From assembly GCF_030936135.1 (NCBI RefSeq), contig NC_082611.1, forward strand, positions 9,873,001 through 9,937,000: a stretch of DNA of 64,000 nt, written 5' to 3'. Below are positions 47,701-59,869 of the stretch, piece after piece. The translations under genes were made by a program, and so were the position numbers. The notes under the pieces were generated by a model. The model was not told the DNA's origin and did no database searches. It saw only the letters and a list, made by a program, of their open reading frames with translations. Every line of letters begins with the position of its first letter. The first letter of the stretch is position 1. Source of the stretch: Gavia stellata (taxonomy: Eukaryota; Chordata; Aves; Gaviiformes; Gaviidae).

Positions 47701-49710
47701 CCACGTAATGTGACCCAAGAGATGCTGTGACAAAAGGAGTTTGGGGTATGAAATCGGATGGTTTTTTTTGTGGGGTGAGGGGCTGTGGGGAAGGTCAGGC
47801 AGAATGTGGGCCAGCGTGGGGTGGATGCTGCCAGGTTAGCTCTGGAGCTGGCCCATGGGGCAGCGGAGCGTGTGAGGGAGGGCACCTGCGTTTGCCTTAG
47901 GATCTGTGATGTAAATCCACGCTTTTCACCCAGGGGCTGAGTCAGGATGCTGCTGTACTTGCAGCCTTCGCCCTGCCTGGTGCTTCCCTCATCCTTTGCT
48001 CGTTAAATGTGCGGGGTTAAACACAGAGGGGTTGCTTTGCCAGCTCCTGAAACGCAGAGACATTTGGTGTGAAATCGGGCAGCCTATTGCTGTGTTTTCC
48101 GTGGAAAGCCAGAAAAAGGATATTGAATTAAATTGAATTGTATTATGTAGCATCGGAGGTGCAGGACTTCCTCAGCCTGCCACCTGCTCCTGCATGCCAC
48201 GCACGTCCCGCTGCCTTCGCCGGGAGTAGTCAACAGGAACCAGAGAGGAGATAAAGTGCCTCGGGGAAAACTTTTAATACCATTACCTGACGTCAGTTTT
48301 AGCGCTTGGCTCATTAGGTGAGGAGGCGCGTGGCCCGCCGTTAGCGGGAGTGGTTCAGTGCTGCCAGGCAGGAGGTGCTGTGCTGCTCCTGGCAGAGGGA
48401 CGGGGCTTTTCCCTGAGTGCCTCCTCGGGTTCGGTCCCAGACCTCTGGTTCATCTGCGCTCGGTGGAAATTGTGCTTTTCCATTTGCAGCTGAATAGCCC
48501 TGAACTGGTTGGGTTTCCCGGCAGCCCTAGCCTCAGTTTCCCCAGAGCTGCTGATAGCGTTGCTGGGGACGGGTACCTCGTGCGCTGGCCCATCCACTGA
48601 TGAACCTGGTTCTTTGGGTCAATTCAGGCTGTGACTGTGTCTCAGAGCTTTTTTCTTTATTGTCTACCCAGTCCTTTAGTCTCTGGTTTCTGTAATCTAA
48701 TATTTGGGGCATCTGTAAAGACACTTAAGCCCTTTGTTATGATTGCAATACCACTGCAGCTCCTTTTCCTTTTGGGAATGGGCTGTGACCATCTGATCTA
48801 GGCTTGGTTTTGAACTGTTTGGCTATTTGGGATGAAGAACTAGCTCTGCACTCCGGCATGGACCTGAGACGAGGCAGATGAATCGATGCCCTGCCCGGGC
48901 TGGCTGGTGTGTTTTCAGTCTCCAGAGTTGTTTCATTGTGTGTATTTTGCATCTGAGAATAGCAGCATCTCAGAGCCAGGTCATGCTAGGGGGGAGAGGT
49001 TATTTTAAGCTGTCATGTCTGAGAGGCAGTGATGTCAGTTCTCCAGCTCTTTTTTTTTAATTACTAGTTTTAAGCATCATTAAGTAAAAGGCAGAGAAAT
49101 AATGGGTGAGTGGCTATATTGGTGTGAAGCTATGGCCGCGGTACAGCCTGATGAACAGCAAGGGCACAGTGAAGCTGTGCCGTGGTCTCCGGGTAGAACT
49201 GGCCGGATGCCGAGGGATGGATGTCTCCTCTGAACTGCCTTCCTGTGACCCGGGGGTGCATTAACCATCTCGTGCCTGAACTTCCCAAGTGGCTGGTGTG
49301 GTCCTTGGGAGCTGGGAAGGAAAGAGGATGTCTCTCCCATGGGTCCGTGTTTTGTACGTGAATAAGGATGTGAGGCTGGTAGGATCAGAACCACCTGGAA
49401 CCGTTCAAAATGGAGCAGGTAGAAACTACTGACCCTGTACTCATTTGTCCTTATAGGTCCTCTTTGCATGACTGCTGAAAAGCTGGTGAAGGATCAGCGA
49501 TTAAAGAACGATCTTCACCTGGGGATAGTATTCTTTCTTGTTTCTGCTCAGCATGAGGTACCACCAGATGGTTCTTGGTTGCAGTTTAAAGCGTGACTAA
49601 AATTTATTTTTCAGGCACTTAGACAAATGGGATTTATTTAATTTCTCTTCCTGCTCTTCCCTTCCCCACTGAGCTCTGTTCTGAATTTCCACGTTCCCTT
49701 TTGCCTGCAG
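38762..49710 (+). other. SYT17: SYT17 intron 5
   Basis: 10.9-kb intron. It includes a pyrimidine-rich stretch (about 43845-44060), a 61-codon open segment behind a good acceptor at 44332-44514 (separate entry), and single-copy sequence. No SYT17 coding exon was found inside; exon 5 joins exon 6 in phase 0. Confidence 0.8.
44332..44517 (+). other. Unassigned coding-like open segment behind a splice acceptor
   Basis: A strong acceptor (TATTTTCTTTCAG) is followed by a frame open for 61 codons to TGA at 44515-44517. The other two forward frames close within a few codons. The conceptual product is polar and acidic, with stretches such as SQDAVESLLEQTVLNHQF and DNLEEENQSETSLG, which reads like real protein rather than low-complexity noise. 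I do not recognise it and there is no ATG in it, so it could only be a downstream exon, perhaps an alternative 3' terminal exon of SYT17 or part of a nested transcript. Joined to exon 5 (phase 0) the frame would be kept. Chance remains quite possible. Confidence 0.25.
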
Positions 49711-49831
49711 AATGAAGTGGAGCTGGGAGAGCTGCTGTTGTCACTAAACTACCTACCCAGCGCAGGAAGACTGAACGTGGACATCATTAGAGCAAAACAG
49801 CTTCTTCAGACAGACATGAGCCAAGGTTCAG
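49711..49831 (+). CDS. SYT17: SYT17 coding exon 6, start of C2B
   Basis: Encodes residues 318-357 plus one base of codon 358: NEVELGELLLSLNYLPSAGR, then LNVDIIRAKQLLQTDMSQGS. This is the first strand pair and first calcium loop region of C2B. The acceptor is TTTTGCCTGCAG (ending 49710) and the donor GTAAAG at 49832. The residues match the SYT17 family nearly one to one. Asp348-type loop residues begin here and continue as SDPFVK across the next junction, so the first C2B loop looks better preserved than that of C2A. Confidence 0.96.
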
Positions 49832-50640
49832 GTAAAGGGCACTGCATTTCTCACATTACTCATGCACAGATTACATGTGCTTTTAAAGCAGATCAGTGAT
49901 GAATCTGCAATTTGTGGGGGACCCAGGGGGATTTGGGTGCTCAGTTCCTATTAATACAAGGCTCTGGATATTCATTTTTATCTATATAGCCAACAGTAAC
50001 AAAAGTATTTGAAACGCTTATCCTGAGATAAAATGGAGGGTGTGAATACCTTTGCCATATTTAAAGAAAAAAATCTCTGAACCAGGGTGAGGTGAGGAAC
50101 CAGGAGCTCTAAATTACCCCCGTGTTGTGTTCTGTAAGGCAGCCTGTGTGGGGCTGCACTGTGTTCTGCAGATGCTGTGTGCCGCCCGAGCGTTACTGAT
50201 GCAGTGGTTTCCTTTATGAGATCTAGCTGCTCGGTGCGTGGCGTCAGGTTTTTCCAGCGTCCGTGCGCTGCTCCCTGCCATTTCTGAGCATGCTGTGGCT
50301 GGTAATTGCTTCACGCGCACGTCCTCAGGTGTTCTTCCCGTGTTCGCTGCCCCAGCCACTGCTGCTGCCAGAATATTGGCATTTTCCAAAAGGAACAGTA
50401 TGCTTGGCCTCTACCAAGGCTGTCATTAATTGTGGTTTTGGCAGGGAGCGTTTTTCATCCAGCTGCCTGACTTTTGTCTCCACTGCGAATCCCTGGGAGC
50501 GGCGCGGTGGTACAAGTCCCAGTCATTTCCAAATGCCATTTTCCAGCACGGTCCATCCCTGCGGTGCCCAGCCTTCACGAAGTGGGGTACGGACTCACGA
50601 CCCCCATAACGCAGACCCTGTGTTTTGTGTTTTCTGTCAG
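49832..50640 (+). other. SYT17: SYT17 intron 6
   Basis: 0.8-kb intron between the two C2B exons. No repeat or exon is recognised; it ends TTTTCTGTCAG. Confidence 0.85.
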
Positions 50641-50796
50641 ATCCCTTTGTGAAAATTCAGCTCGTTCATGGATTAAAATTAACAAAAACCAAGAAGACTT
50701 CCTGCATGCGGGGGACGATAGATCCCTTCTACAATGAGTCCTTCAGCTTCAAGGTTCCACAGGAAGAACTGGAGAATGCCAGCCTGGTGTTCACAG
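50641..50796 (+). CDS. SYT17: SYT17 coding exon 7, middle of C2B
   Basis: Completes codon 358 as Asp and encodes residues 359-409 plus one base of codon 410. The sequence runs DPFVKIQLVHGLKLTKTKKT, then RGTIDPFYNESFSFKVPQEE and ENASLVFT. It carries the polybasic strand (KLTKTKKT) typical of synaptotagmin C2B domains, a site for lipid and partner binding in the family. It ends at 50796 before donor GTAAAT in phase 1. The human protein continues with about 65 residues (VFGHNMKSSNDF and onward) that complete C2B. With 409 residues here the total would be 474, equal to the human length as I recall it. That final exon was not found before 64000. Confidence 0.96.
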
Positions 50797-53330
50797 GTAA
50801 ATGTGGCGGTCTTACTGACTTGGCACGGTCATGGCTCCCTCTGAGGTGAACGAAGAAGCAGTTGTGGGTGTGCAGATGAGCCTGTGCAGGACGGTGGCTT
50901 TCCCAGTAGCCACCCTGCAAGGGGTGACCGTCGCTGTGCTCTCCAAGGAAGCTTAATGAGCGCTCGGTCCTCTGCAGAAGCTGTTTGCAGCATTGCCACC
51001 TGACGGCTGGAGCTGCCTGGGAGCACACCTCGTCGGTCCTCTGCTTAACTGGTGCCACTGGGAACGCTTTTGTGCAGAGGAGGAGAAGGCGTTAATTGCA
51101 CTTCTCAGCAGCAACCAACTTGGGCATAAAGTCAAAAATGAGAAGAATGAGAGGGAAGTATTGAATGATCCCAGAGCCCAGACACTGGCAAAGATAGCTT
51201 CTGGTACTTGACGTGATTTGCCAGTGAGATGATGCAGCTATAGGTGTTTGAGACTGACGTCCCCTGTTCCGCAAGCAGGTTTGTTCATGCCTTTCTTTTT
51301 AAAGGGCTGGGACTCGGTGCCAAGCCCTGTGTGGCACGGCTGAGATGGACCACGGCACAGACCATGCAGGCTGTGGGACAGGAGGAGTCCCGGATCCAGC
51401 CTCACTCAAGAGCTTTGTCAGTGCTGGAGGTGTTTGGCTGGGATAGGAATTCTTATTTTTAAACGATTTCTGAATCTCCTGGTTTTGTTCTCTAGGCATG
51501 AAAACAGTAGAAATTGGCATTTAGGCCTGCTGCTCGGAGCAGGAGTAGCAGAGCACGGGGATGAGTCCCCGGCTGTGCTCTCGCCCGCAGGCTGGGCAGC
51601 GGTGGGGGGGCTGGACCGAGGCTGTGGACCCGCTGTGGCCGATGGCCTTTTCTACCATTCCTCCGCGTGGAAGTCTTGGGCAGGGCTGCAGGGACCCCTT
51701 GGAAGTGATGGGTTTCCCTCCCGCGCCGTGACTTCACGCGGCCCGTGTGTGCTGTGGAGCTCGGGCGCCGTCAGGAGCGGGCTCAGACCTTCTTGTCCTC
51801 TGGAGGAGCAGAGGGGCTGGGCGGCGGGACCCCCGCTCTTCTGCCACGCAGGGCTCCCACGCTTCACAAACATGTTTTTCGGCAACTTCCCACCCACTAC
51901 TCATCATCTTTCAATGAAGAGAAAGGAATCTGCATCTGAAAAAACATAATTTTGAAGTATTTTTAAATTTTCTTACATGGCAGATACAGGTGTCAAAGCT
52001 GGTACAAGGAGTCTAATTCCAACCCATTAGTTTGTTTCCAAACATGTTATAACAAAAGTGATGCTGATCAGCAATTTAAATTTTGCTCTTCGTGCTCAGA
52101 AATTTCCTCAGCAAGAAGTCTATAATTAATCATTGCTTTGCATGCACGTCACCCTGACTGTACCTTGCATGTGCAATGATGAATTTGTTCTTGGAAGCTC
52201 CCATCAGGTGATCTTGTGACAGGCATGAAATACTCTTTTCTTTGTTTTCCCCTTTTCCTAATAGAAGAAGAAAAGGCAAACAGAGTAGCAACTCTGTGCA
52301 GTCAGAAGGGTGAGGGGAGTACGCTGCTCCTCACCACGGCTGATGAAGTTAGCATGTATGAGTGGATGTCTGATTATTTTTTTTCTGTGCAAATGGATGT
52401 ATTCTCAAATAAATCAGTGGGAAGTTAGCTGATTTATAATCATATGTAATGCAGTCAGATTTCAGTGGCATGCCTTTTAAGTGGTGCTTCACTTTCTAAG
52501 TGACGTGTTGCTTGCTTTGAACGTTGCAATAAATAATCCCAGGCCAGAAATGTCACCAGCAGCTCCAAAGCCTGGGAAGGAGCGTGCAGAGCTTTTCGGA
52601 GGAGCAGCGGGGCCAGGTTGTCGTGGCCACTCTTGCACTGAAGGGTGACGCGTGGCTCGGGCATGGCACTGCTGCAGGCATCGTTGGGCTTGCTGCTTTT
52701 GCTGTGCTCAGGACTCTGATGTTTGAGATATGTGGTTTGTGTAGCCAATGTCTAGCTGGAGCCAGAGGTGTTGGTCACGTTGTTGTGTGTACAGTCTTCT
52801 GCTGGTTCGGTGCCTGCACTGCCTCCCGTTGTTAGAGGAGCCAAGAGCCCGTCTTCTTGCGAGGACCTTTGAATCAGGACTCCTGCACAGGCATCTGTGG
52901 TGTCACGGGAGTGAGGTGGTTCAGGGGACATAGTGGTGGTGAAGGCGCCACGTTCAGCGTTCACCCAAGTGATAGAGATGCTCCGGATGTTGGTGGAAGC
53001 ATGTCCCCAACAGCGAGTGCAGCACCAGTTTCTTCTTGTGTGCACCTATAAGCTTTTAATAAAATGAGCATCAGCGTGCAGCTTGGCTGAAGTTTGGGGA
53101 TAGGGATGTTGGTATTCCCCATATAGCTGCCTTCTTGGCATGTTAGGGTATTGCACAGCTTAAAAGCTTGTAAAGGGCTTTGGAGTCTTCTGTTAAAATA
53201 CAATAGAGAGCAAATGGTTGCCAGCATGGAGAAGCTGTACCTTGCAACATGAGGATCTTTTTATTATTTTGCATCTCTACAAAGCAGGAGCATAAGCCAC
53301 TTCTTTTTCTCTAGGTTTTTTGGTTTTACT

Positions 53331-53410
53331 TTTTTTTTTTTTTTTTGGCTGTAGTGGTGGTTCTTTCTGTTGTGTGTTTTGTGGGAGTTGTTTTTTATTT
53401 CTTATTTTTT
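53331..53410. repeat. T-rich low-complexity tract
   Basis: Long T-run followed by T/G-rich simple sequence within intron 7. It is low-complexity DNA only. Confidence 0.8.
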
Positions 53411-56400
53411 TCAATCCACAGCTCTAGTCCATTAGGTCAGTTAATTAAATTTGCTGGTGAGTCAAAGTCCAATTGAAAAGGAAAATAATCCTGCTTGAAG
53501 GGTGGGTGGTGATGCTTTGAACGGAGAGAGAGCTGTAAAAGCAGTCATGGGAGCCAGAAGTGAGTATATCTTCAATAATTTAAAGGAACCTTTTTTGTGG
53601 CTTCATATTTTGGACCCAGTCTGCAGCTGTCTTTACATTGGCTTGGCTTCACTGGAAAGCAGTGGAGCCGTGCCAGTCCCTGTCAGCGCGGCTCCTGGCT
53701 CCCTCAGTGTGGCTGGTTCCACGCTGCAAAGTAAAGCACTATCTCGACAAAGTAAGATTAATTTTTTTTCCCGGTGCGTTTTTCTCCTGTGCATCTTGAA
53801 TCAAACTGTCTGGGTTTAGGGCACTGTAGTAAGAATTTATGCAGTTTTGCTGCGACTTTAGCAAGGACTCTGTGTGCAAACACTGCGGGTGGATGGTTTT
53901 CTGTGAAGTACCATTCTGCTCCCTGCTTTCCTGGTGGTGCCCTGGAGAGCTGGACTTTGGACCGAACGCAGGGTTGAAGTGCAGCCGGACTAGGAGATGG
54001 GCAGCGGGTGCCTCCAAGATGGGGTGCAGAGGGCGAGCTCTGTGTTAGCAAGGATTTGGGGAGGGTTGGGCAGGTTTTTAGATCTTTTCTCCTCCTTAGG
54101 CATACTAGGCTTCAACACTGTAAACTATCAGCATTTACAGACCAAAATGCTTCTCCTTCCACATTGGTGCAGGACACCTTGTACAAGCTGCCTTTCTGCC
54201 TCCCCCTCTGCTCCTACCTCAGTTGCTTACTGGAGGTGTCACTACCTCACGTGTCCCACTTTAGTGCCTAAAATCAGGTGGGATGTCCTCTCCAGGAGGA
54301 GGCATCCAGGGTCAGGGTCACTGCTGCAAGTATCATTTGTTCACAGCTTCTCACCCAGAGGCTAAAACCAGGAAAGCGACTGATGCTCATAACAAGTCTA
54401 ATGTCCCGACAGAAAACAGGTGATCAGTGAGACAACAGCTAGCGGAGAAGATGTTTGATTTTAATTTACTCCATCAAACATGTCGTCTAGGTAATAAGCA
54501 TTTCTATACATCCTGTAACAGAAATACACTTTTTTGGGTGGTTCTTTTTTCCACTTTTTGGTTTTTGGCAACTTGACGCACATCCCTCATGTGCCATCTC
54601 CTGCTCGAGTGCAAGCAAGTCGTGGGTTCATCTCTTGCAGAGAAATGGGGCAGGCTTTAAAGGACAGTGTGTCCTCTTAACCACGTATACCTGTGAACAA
54701 AGGTGTTAATTTTGCTTTGTCCCATGGTAAGGGGAAGGTGGAGTTTGGCCCTGGCAGCAGGGCTGTCAGCTGCTGCCTGAGGTCACTTCCAAGCAGAAAA
54801 AAGGATATTTGAGGTGTGACTGCAGCCTCTGCGCTCAGGAGGGCTGGATGCTGGGCGCCTAGAGACACCGCGCTCTCCCTGCTGACGGATTTTGGGCAGG
54901 CTGTCCTCTAAATCCCAGCTGAGCCTTCGAAAAGCCTGGGCTGTGCAGCAGGAGGTGAGACGACACCTGAAATCTGAGCACTGTGGTATTTTGTTAATGA
55001 TTATAATGTTGTTAATAACAATCGTCGGTAATGCTGTTTGCGTTGCAGTAAAGCCCAGATGGCCCAATAAAAAACACCAGCGCTGCAGGGCAAACCGCAT
55101 CTTGGTGACTCGTTAACATCTTTTGATCACTTACCATAAAAAACACAACGTTCAGCGCTCACAGTTAGGGAATATATATTTCCCCGAGGCCTTGTGATGA
55201 CTCTGTGTGTCTTTCTCCATCTAAATAAGCTCTTCTACCTGTTTACATGACAGGATCTTCAGGGCTTGTGAAGCAAGCAGGGTCCCCAAAGAGGCAAAAA
55301 TAATTTTTGTGCTCTGGGTACCATCTGTGCCAATGCAGAGGGAAAACCTGCTTTGCTGTCTGACCTGGCCGAGAGTGTAGCTGGAGCTGGGACAGGCATC
55401 AGGGCTGATGGTGTCCTGACGGAGAGCGGTTGTGGGGCTCGTCCCACTGCGCCGTTCCCATGTGAAAGGTGGCCGTGGCTCCAGCAGGACAAGATGCTCT
55501 GCCAAGGAGAGGGAAGTGGGCCGGGGCAGGGTTTGTTTGTCGATGGAGAGGCGTCCTCAATACGTGTGTGACAGCTGGTGAGGTCTTCGTCCTAAGTACT
55601 GGCTGAGGAGGCAGCTCACAGGCACTCTCTCTACTGAACCATTTGTAGGATTTTTATATGGTTCTCTTCACTCTTCAGTATCTTTTAAAAATGGACCATG
55701 TCTGTTTTCTATAACGATTTAGGACCTTTTTTTTGTAAGTATTTGAGTTCCTGAGGGAGCGTTGTTGAACAGTGAGACGTGGCACACCTACACCCATGGT
55801 TTCAATGACTACTGCAGAGGGGTGCTGATGATACCATCAAGTGTCTCCCTGCACCAAGTGCTGTAACAACGCATGTCTTCAGACCCCGGTATTGCTTTGA
55901 TGCTTTACCCCAGGGCTCTAGTTAACTTCTAGTTAATAGGCAGTACTTGATTAAAATAACAGATTGCTGTTCAATAGTAATATACCTTGTTCCTTTGTTG
56001 CCTCGTTTTCCCTTTCCCTTGGCTTTTGGGAAAATTTACGGACCATTTATTAAAGTTTGAATTTTTAGAGGGGAAAAAAAGTCATTGTTGGTGTGTGTGG
56101 CTAATGGTGCAGTTCTGGGTAGTTTAGTTTGGTTTGCTTTGACTGAAATATTTTTTTTTTCTTTTTTAAGAAATACTGCCTGTTTGAGCGTATTCTTTCC
56201 TCTCGAGCTGTAATAGCACAAAACAAATGGAATTGAGTCTGCCTTGAAATCCTGACTTCTTGTTGGAGCTGGATGTTTCGGGATGTTTGTGTATCTGGAA
56301 TAAGTGGTCGCTAATGGCTCAAACAGCCCATAGTGAGCACAGCTCTGGCCTGCTGCTGCCCTTCACGCCTGGGGATGTTGGAGATGCCCTGGTACAGACT

Positions 56401-58712
56401 GGTTTGGCTTTGTAGATTGTCTAATGAGCATTTTCTGGATGTTTAATAGAAAATGTTTTGGGGCGCTCTTGATCCACGTCGTTGGTGGAGATGGAGGGGA
56501 GGAGAGCAGCCCTGAGCTGGCAGAAAAAGCTGTATGGAGATGGGCCAAAGCTGAAGGTCTTCACCCGTTCCAGACCTCGCCTTCCAAATGAGCCCAGGTT
56601 AGGCAGAGGGGCAAACTACGGTGCCAAAGGCTTACAGCTCAAAGACCTGCACTTACCCATTGCAACTGGAAATAAAACTAATTAGGATTCATTCTGGGTG
56701 AGTCCTGAAGTTGGCCCTCCAGACGGCTTGAGTCCTGATTGGGGAGAAGATGGCTGAAGCTCCTTAAACCTTAAATCTATTAAATTTTCCCCATCAGCCC
56801 TGGTGGTCAGACTCATGGTGTAGATGTTGGAGACAAGGTGATGCTTCTGGTGTTTGCCTGCGCTGCACAAGATTTGTAAAAGTCCTGTGAGTGGGATGCA
56901 GATATATCGAGGCTTTTCAATAGTACTTTTTCAATTAACGGGCTGATTTCTGAATGTCCCAATTAGCTGAGCAGGTTGAAGGCTGATAATGGTTTTGGCC
57001 TGGGGCTTCTCCAGAAATACACCTGAATTTCGATTTGCCTGGCTGTGTGAAAGCATGACCTTCAGATACCAGCATCATCTTTAAGTGCCCGTTTGCAGGG
57101 ATGAGAACTGCAATGTGTTTGGGGTCATTACACATCTACGTTTCGACTTGCTCCTTCAGATGCTAATCTCTTGTTTCTCCTATTGTTTTTCCTTTCCCAC
57201 AAAAAATGTTCAGGCACTTTGTCTTTTGCACACATATATGGGAGGGGGGAAAATATCCTCTAATATATGAGGCAAATGAAACTTTTTTTTTTTCCCATGC
57301 TGGAATGCAGGAGGAAGAAGTAATGGTTTCTATTTTGAAACGCTATCATGTTGGGCACCATAACATCTCTTAGATGGATAGATAATTAGGCAACTTGCTG
57401 CTAGGAAATCGTTTCTTGTTGTCTATTAGACATGTGTTGCTGAAGCATTGGGAGTGTCTGTATCCACGTATCTGGAGCTCAGAAGCAGAATCTAATCTGT
57501 GCTTAAACCTGTGTAATCCTATCTTAGCCAAAGGGGGAAAAAAAAAGAAAAAAACATTGATGTCAGTGCAGGATTTTCTGGGGGTTTATACCTGTTTAAT
57601 TTAGATCAGAATTTGGCCTTTGTGGCTGGCGTTATAAAATACTTCATGTATTTATGCACTGGACACCATATGGTCCGTGCTCAGGTCTAGGGAGAGCAGA
57701 GTGTGCTCCTGGCTGGTGTCTCCCGTGGTCCCTGCTGCTTTGCTCTGGGTCCTGTGGCCACATGAGGTGACCCAGCGGGTCTTGTGAGGACATCCCCGCT
57801 CTTGGGGTGATGGGAGAGGGGCACGGGGAGATGCACCGGCAGCGGGAGACCTTGGCCTCCTGGAGACTGCCCTGCCTGGCAGACCCTCTCCGCAGTGGGT
57901 ATGATGCATGGGCTTCAAAACCCTTCTGGGAGGAGGAAGGTCCCCATTGCTCTCTGTCCTCCAGATGCCCATCTGGGGCTTCCCGGTCTCCACGATAGGT
58001 GCTGTTTGTCAGCCTGGAGCAGGGGACAGCAAAGGGGACAGTGAGGGTTGGTTGGAGACGCTGGGTGGGGTGCTGCAGCCCCAATCCTGCCTGGTGTCAC
58101 CTCTGTTTTAGGGCCACTCGGCGAAGATGCTTCAGGAATGGATTTGGCTTTTTGCAGCAGGCTCACTGCTTTAGCGAGGAGGAATGAAACACTATTAATC
58201 CTGGTGAGAGCAACAAGGTGCTGATGCTTCCTGAGCTGATCTGTTCCTTGCTTAGAAGGCAAAATTAGACTCTTCAAGTGGACTGACTTATTAACTAAGT
58301 TTTCTGTGGCTTCAGAGTCCATACCTCATTGCAGACATGGCAGAAACTGCTTGTCCTGGAGCTCTGGAATTTTTCAGGAATCTTTTTTTCCTAAAGAAAG
58401 GAGCAAACCCTCGTCTCTCCAGGCTGATCATCAGCGCTTGCTCCTTCTGCCAAGCCCATTAATTTAAGCAGTGTTATACCTCTCTTGACCTCAGTATTTT
58501 ATCTTGTTTTGCTCATGCTGTGGTGAAAGAAATTATTGAAGTGTCTTACAAAGCTATAATCTTTCTGAGTATCAAATGAGGAAAAATCTCAGTGGCAGTA
58601 GCTGCTCTGGGCGGTAGAGTGGTGTTTGGAGATGGCCACGGGGCCAGGCACAGGCGTTCCATCGGAGGAGGTGCATGAACACGCTGGCAGAGGCTGCCTC
58701 TCCTGCGTGGCC

Positions 58713-59705
58713 ATCATAGAATCATAGAATTGTTTAGGTTGGCAAAGACCTTTAAGATCATCAAGTCCAACCGTAAACCTAATGCTGCCAAGTCCACCCC
58801 TAAACCATCTCCCTAAGCACCTCATGCACACATCTTGTAAATACCTCCAGGGACGGTGACTCCACCACCTCCCTGGGCAGCCTGTTCCAATGTCTGACAA
58901 CCCTTTCAGTGAAGAATTTTTTCCTGATATCCAGCCTGAACCTCCCCTGGTGCAACTTGAGGCCATTTCCTCTTGTCCTGTCGCTTGTCACTTGGGAGAA
59001 GAGACCAACACCCACCTCACCACAACCCCCTTTCAGGCAGTTGTAGAGAGCGATGAGGTCTCCCCTCAGCCTCCTCTTCTCCAGACTGAACAACCCCAGC
59101 TCCCTCAGCCGCTCCTCATCAGACTTGTGCTCCAGACCCCTCACCAGCTTCGTCGCCCTTCTCTGGACACACTCCAGCACCTCTGTGTCCTTCTTGTAGT
59201 AAGGGGCCCAAAACTGAACACAGTATTTGAGGTGTGGCCTCACCAGTGCCGAGTACAGGGGCACGATCCCCTCCCTACTCCTGCTGCCACACCATTTCTG
59301 ATAGAGACCAGGATGCCGTTGGCCTTCTTGGCCACCTGGGCACACTGCTGGCTCATCTTCAGCCGGCTGCCAACCAACACCCCCAGGTCCTTTTCTGCGG
59401 GGCAGCTTTCCAGCCACTCGTCCCCAAGCCTGTAGCGTTGCATGGAGTTGTTGTGACCCAAGTGCAAGACCCGGCGCTTGGCCTTGTTGAACCACATACA
59501 ATTGGCCTGGGCCCATCGATCCAGCCTGTCCAGATCCCTCTGCAGAGCCTTCCGACCCTCAAGCAGGTCAACACTCCCGCCCAACTCTGTGTCGTCTGCA
59601 AACTTACTGAGGGACCACTCGATCCCCTCATCCAGATCATTGATAAAGATATTAAACAGAACCGGCCCCAATAGTGAGCCCTGGGGAACACCGCTTGTGA
59701 AGAAG
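58713..59705 (-). mobile_element. CR1 LINE, about 1 kb 3' part with broken reverse transcriptase
   Basis: Longest CR1 copy in the window, antisense to SYT17 within intron 7. Its 3' end at 58713 shows the doubled ATAGAATC tail motif. Read on the minus strand it enters within the reverse transcriptase at [19 protein letters not shown], passes the catalytic FADD (coded by 59591-59602) and the [13 protein letters not shown] region, and ends with the shared CR1 C-terminus. A frameshift near 59265-59290 separates the FADD part from the [15 protein letters not shown] part, so no complete product is possible. The 3' UTR differs from the other two copies (it carries CCAAGTCCACCCCTAAACC), so it is from a different subfamily. 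The 5' boundary is estimated from where similarity to CR1 protein ends. Confidence 0.95.
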
Positions 59706-59850
59706 CAGGGAACATCCCTGCCTTCGTTTGCAGGTGCTGTAGAGCTTTGGTGTTGGAGCCTGTTGGTGTGAGGTGTATAAATATGCATGAAGCCATTCGT
59801 GTGCTTGGTTGGATCTGGGGCTCACAGTGCAGAGAATTAAGATGCAATTT

Positions 59851-59869
59851 AAAAAAAAAAAAAAAAAAA
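59851..59869. repeat. A-run
   Basis: Nineteen A residues in a row about 145 bp beyond the 5' boundary of the CR1. It is not the CR1 tail, which lies at the other end and is not poly(A). It may be an independent low-complexity run. Confidence 0.8.

Noticed and set aside
58800-59788. Two overlapping minus-strand frames as host genes
   Set aside because: Both are parts of the CR1 ORF2 separated by a frameshift, not a host gene.
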